From JALZUE01 sp051251725 (lineage in GTDB: Bacteria; Pseudomonadota; Gammaproteobacteria; Enterobacterales; Alteromonadaceae), in the NCBI GenBank assembly GCA_051251725.1, contig JBPOFN010000011.1:52170-116169 (forward strand): 64,000 nucleotides of DNA. Direction: 5' to 3'. How positions within the stretch are numbered: position 1 is the stretch's first letter; each line of letters begins with the position of its first letter. The notes beneath the pieces are model-generated. The model searched no databases and was not told the DNA's origin. It saw only the letters and a list, made by a program, of their open reading frames with translations. Made by a program: the position numbers and the translations under genes. Positions 63,359 through 64,000 of this stretch are shown here, piece after piece.

Positions 63359-63454
63359 ATAACGCCTCATTAAGAGGCAAAAAATAGTTTGCTAAAATGT
63401 TTGAGGTACGAAAAACAGCAAACTGTTTTTTGTCCTGCTTGAATGACTTGTTAG
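63359..63454 (-). repeat. attC site 5
   Basis: Outer boxes ATAAC (63359-63363) and GTTAG (63450-63454), inner stem AGTTTGCT with AGCAAACT. The left box carries the terminal bases of cassette D. The right box ends cassette E, but its flank does not match the start of that cassette. Confidence 0.85.
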
Positions 63455-63918
63455 CTTTTGACATATTTATCTAGAATAGCGAAAAGTTCTTCGGAATTTT
63501 CGATATGAACTGGTACATAAATTTCACCATTTTTACCTGCATCAACGACGATTACAGGCATCCCATTACTATTAAATGGAAAAGCATTCTCTATATCGTT
63601 TAGGTTAAAATGTTTTTTTAATAGCCAGTAATTCCTTCCGCTAATAACATCATTATCAATTGTGACATGTGCACATTTTAAAAGTGCACTAATCGCATAT
63701 GCAAAAATAAGGCTAAATAAGTAAATTAATACAAAACCTAAAGGCACATGAGCAAGCTTAATATGTTCGAAAGTAATACTTAAGTCAAAACCAGTTGAAA
63801 CAAACCTAATAAGCATTAAGGCGATGAATCCAAACGCCAAAATATAAAAAAGTTGACGTGTCATGTGTTTTGCCAACTCTATCCATTTTACCCTGTAAAC
63901 TACCAACGAACTCTCCAT
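63451..63918 (-). CDS. Two-helix membrane protein with a PH-like C-terminal part (cassette E)
   Basis: The 155-residue protein has two hydrophobic helices (about 20-42 and 55-80) followed by a beta-rich cytoplasmic part (VTIDNDVISGRNYWLLKKHF, AFPFNSNGMPVIVVDAGKNG) that resembles bacterial PH-type domains. The start codon lies 7 bases from the cassette boundary. Function unknown. Confidence 0.7.
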   Translation of the reverse strand: MESSLVVYRVKWIELAKHMTRQLFYILAFGFIALMLIRFVSTGFDLSITFEHIKLAHVPLGFVLIYLFSLIFAYAISALLKCAHVTIDNDVISGRNYWLLKKHFNLNDIENAFPFNSNGMPVIVVDAGKNGEIYVPVHIENSEELFAILDKYVKS

Positions 63919-63923
63919 AGCAC

Positions 63924-64000
63924 CTAACGCCTTACTAAGCGGCGCGAAATTGTTGGCTAAAATTGCGAGGAACGAAGCTAGCCAACTGTTTAGCGTCCGT
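63924..64000 (-). repeat. attC site 6, cut by the window edge
   Basis: The left box CTAAC is at 63924-63928. The inner stem arms are TTGGCT (63952-63957) and AGCCAA (63980-63985). The remaining third lies outside. Its presence shows that at least one further cassette follows. Confidence 0.8.

Larger units (their letters stand above)
61074..63927 (-). mobile_element. Integron gene-cassette array (distal end), five complete cassettes
   Basis: Six similar attC-like sites divide the region into cassettes at 61074-61721, 61722-62159, 62160-62617, 62618-63362 and 63363-63927. Each holds one promoterless-looking gene or gene pair on the minus strand, with its stop codon inside or next to its own attC. 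Terminal bases match inversely in four of five cassettes. The similarity of the attC sites is typical of a sedentary chromosomal integron. Leftward gene orientation places attI and intI beyond the right edge of the window. No integrase of IntI type lies within it. Confidence 0.85.

Noticed and set aside
1..64000. CRISPR array or cas genes
   Set aside because: No regularly spaced identical repeats of 25-40 bases with unique spacers were seen; the only periodic elements are the attC sites at 438-745 base spacing.

Overview
The window is AT-rich chromosomal DNA of a gammaproteobacterium, most likely a marine member of the Alteromonadales close to Colwellia/Thalassotalea. This rests on its protein sequences, on the gene order infA-bpt-aat-trxB-ald-ftsK-lolA-rarA-crcB-serS, and on the yejK/yejL/yejM block. 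The genus is an inference that a 16S or whole-genome comparison would settle. Start codons TTG and GTG recur.

Layout. 1-3654: the biotin operon bioB-bioF-bioC-bioD (bioB runs off the left edge). 3777-5054: a metY-type sulfhydrylase closed by a strong terminator. 5303-7982, minus strand: an orphan HicB-like protein, infA, and two aminoacyl-tRNA-protein transferases (bpt, aat). 7999-10269: trxB and ald. 10633-17259: ftsK, lolA, rarA, crcB, serS. 17487-24344: a membrane-anchored thioredoxin-like protein, an M14 carboxypeptidase, an AGCS symporter, and an overlapping trio (zinc ribbon, DUF1315, DUF349). 24452-35757: a dense signalling locus of two giant hybrid histidine kinases and two response regulators (one REC-GGDEF, one REC-PAS-GGDEF-EAL), arranged divergently and predicted to set c-di-GMP. 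35811-37856: a DUF523/DUF1722 protein, a partner of unknown function and a decayed gene. 38152-41532: a TonB receptor with a Fur-like box and a PepSY membrane protein (iron uptake). 41529-48618: a lone tyrosine recombinase, a VOC protein, MgtE, an OmpA-type lipoprotein, then a small membrane protein, MscS, an ECF sigma factor and LapA. 48645-54687: YnfA, two unknown proteins, a solute-binding protein, a stand-alone MlaC-like protein with a DUF21 protein, and CorA with a small membrane partner. 54847-60752: an M23-family protein, a two-domain QueD-like protein, pyrC, yejK, yejL and a divergent yejM.

60850-64000 is accessory DNA and the most notable part. A tRNA-Pro(GGG) gene and a remnant of an IS3-family transposase mark the end of an array of at least five integron gene cassettes. 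The cassettes are separated by six similar attC sites of about 93-97 bp, and every cassette gene reads leftward. Two cassettes carry toxin-antitoxin pairs and three carry proteins of unknown function. Four of the five complete cassettes have matching 10-12 base termini, as expected of intact cassettes; the fifth does not. The orientation predicts that attI and the integrase gene lie to the right of the window.
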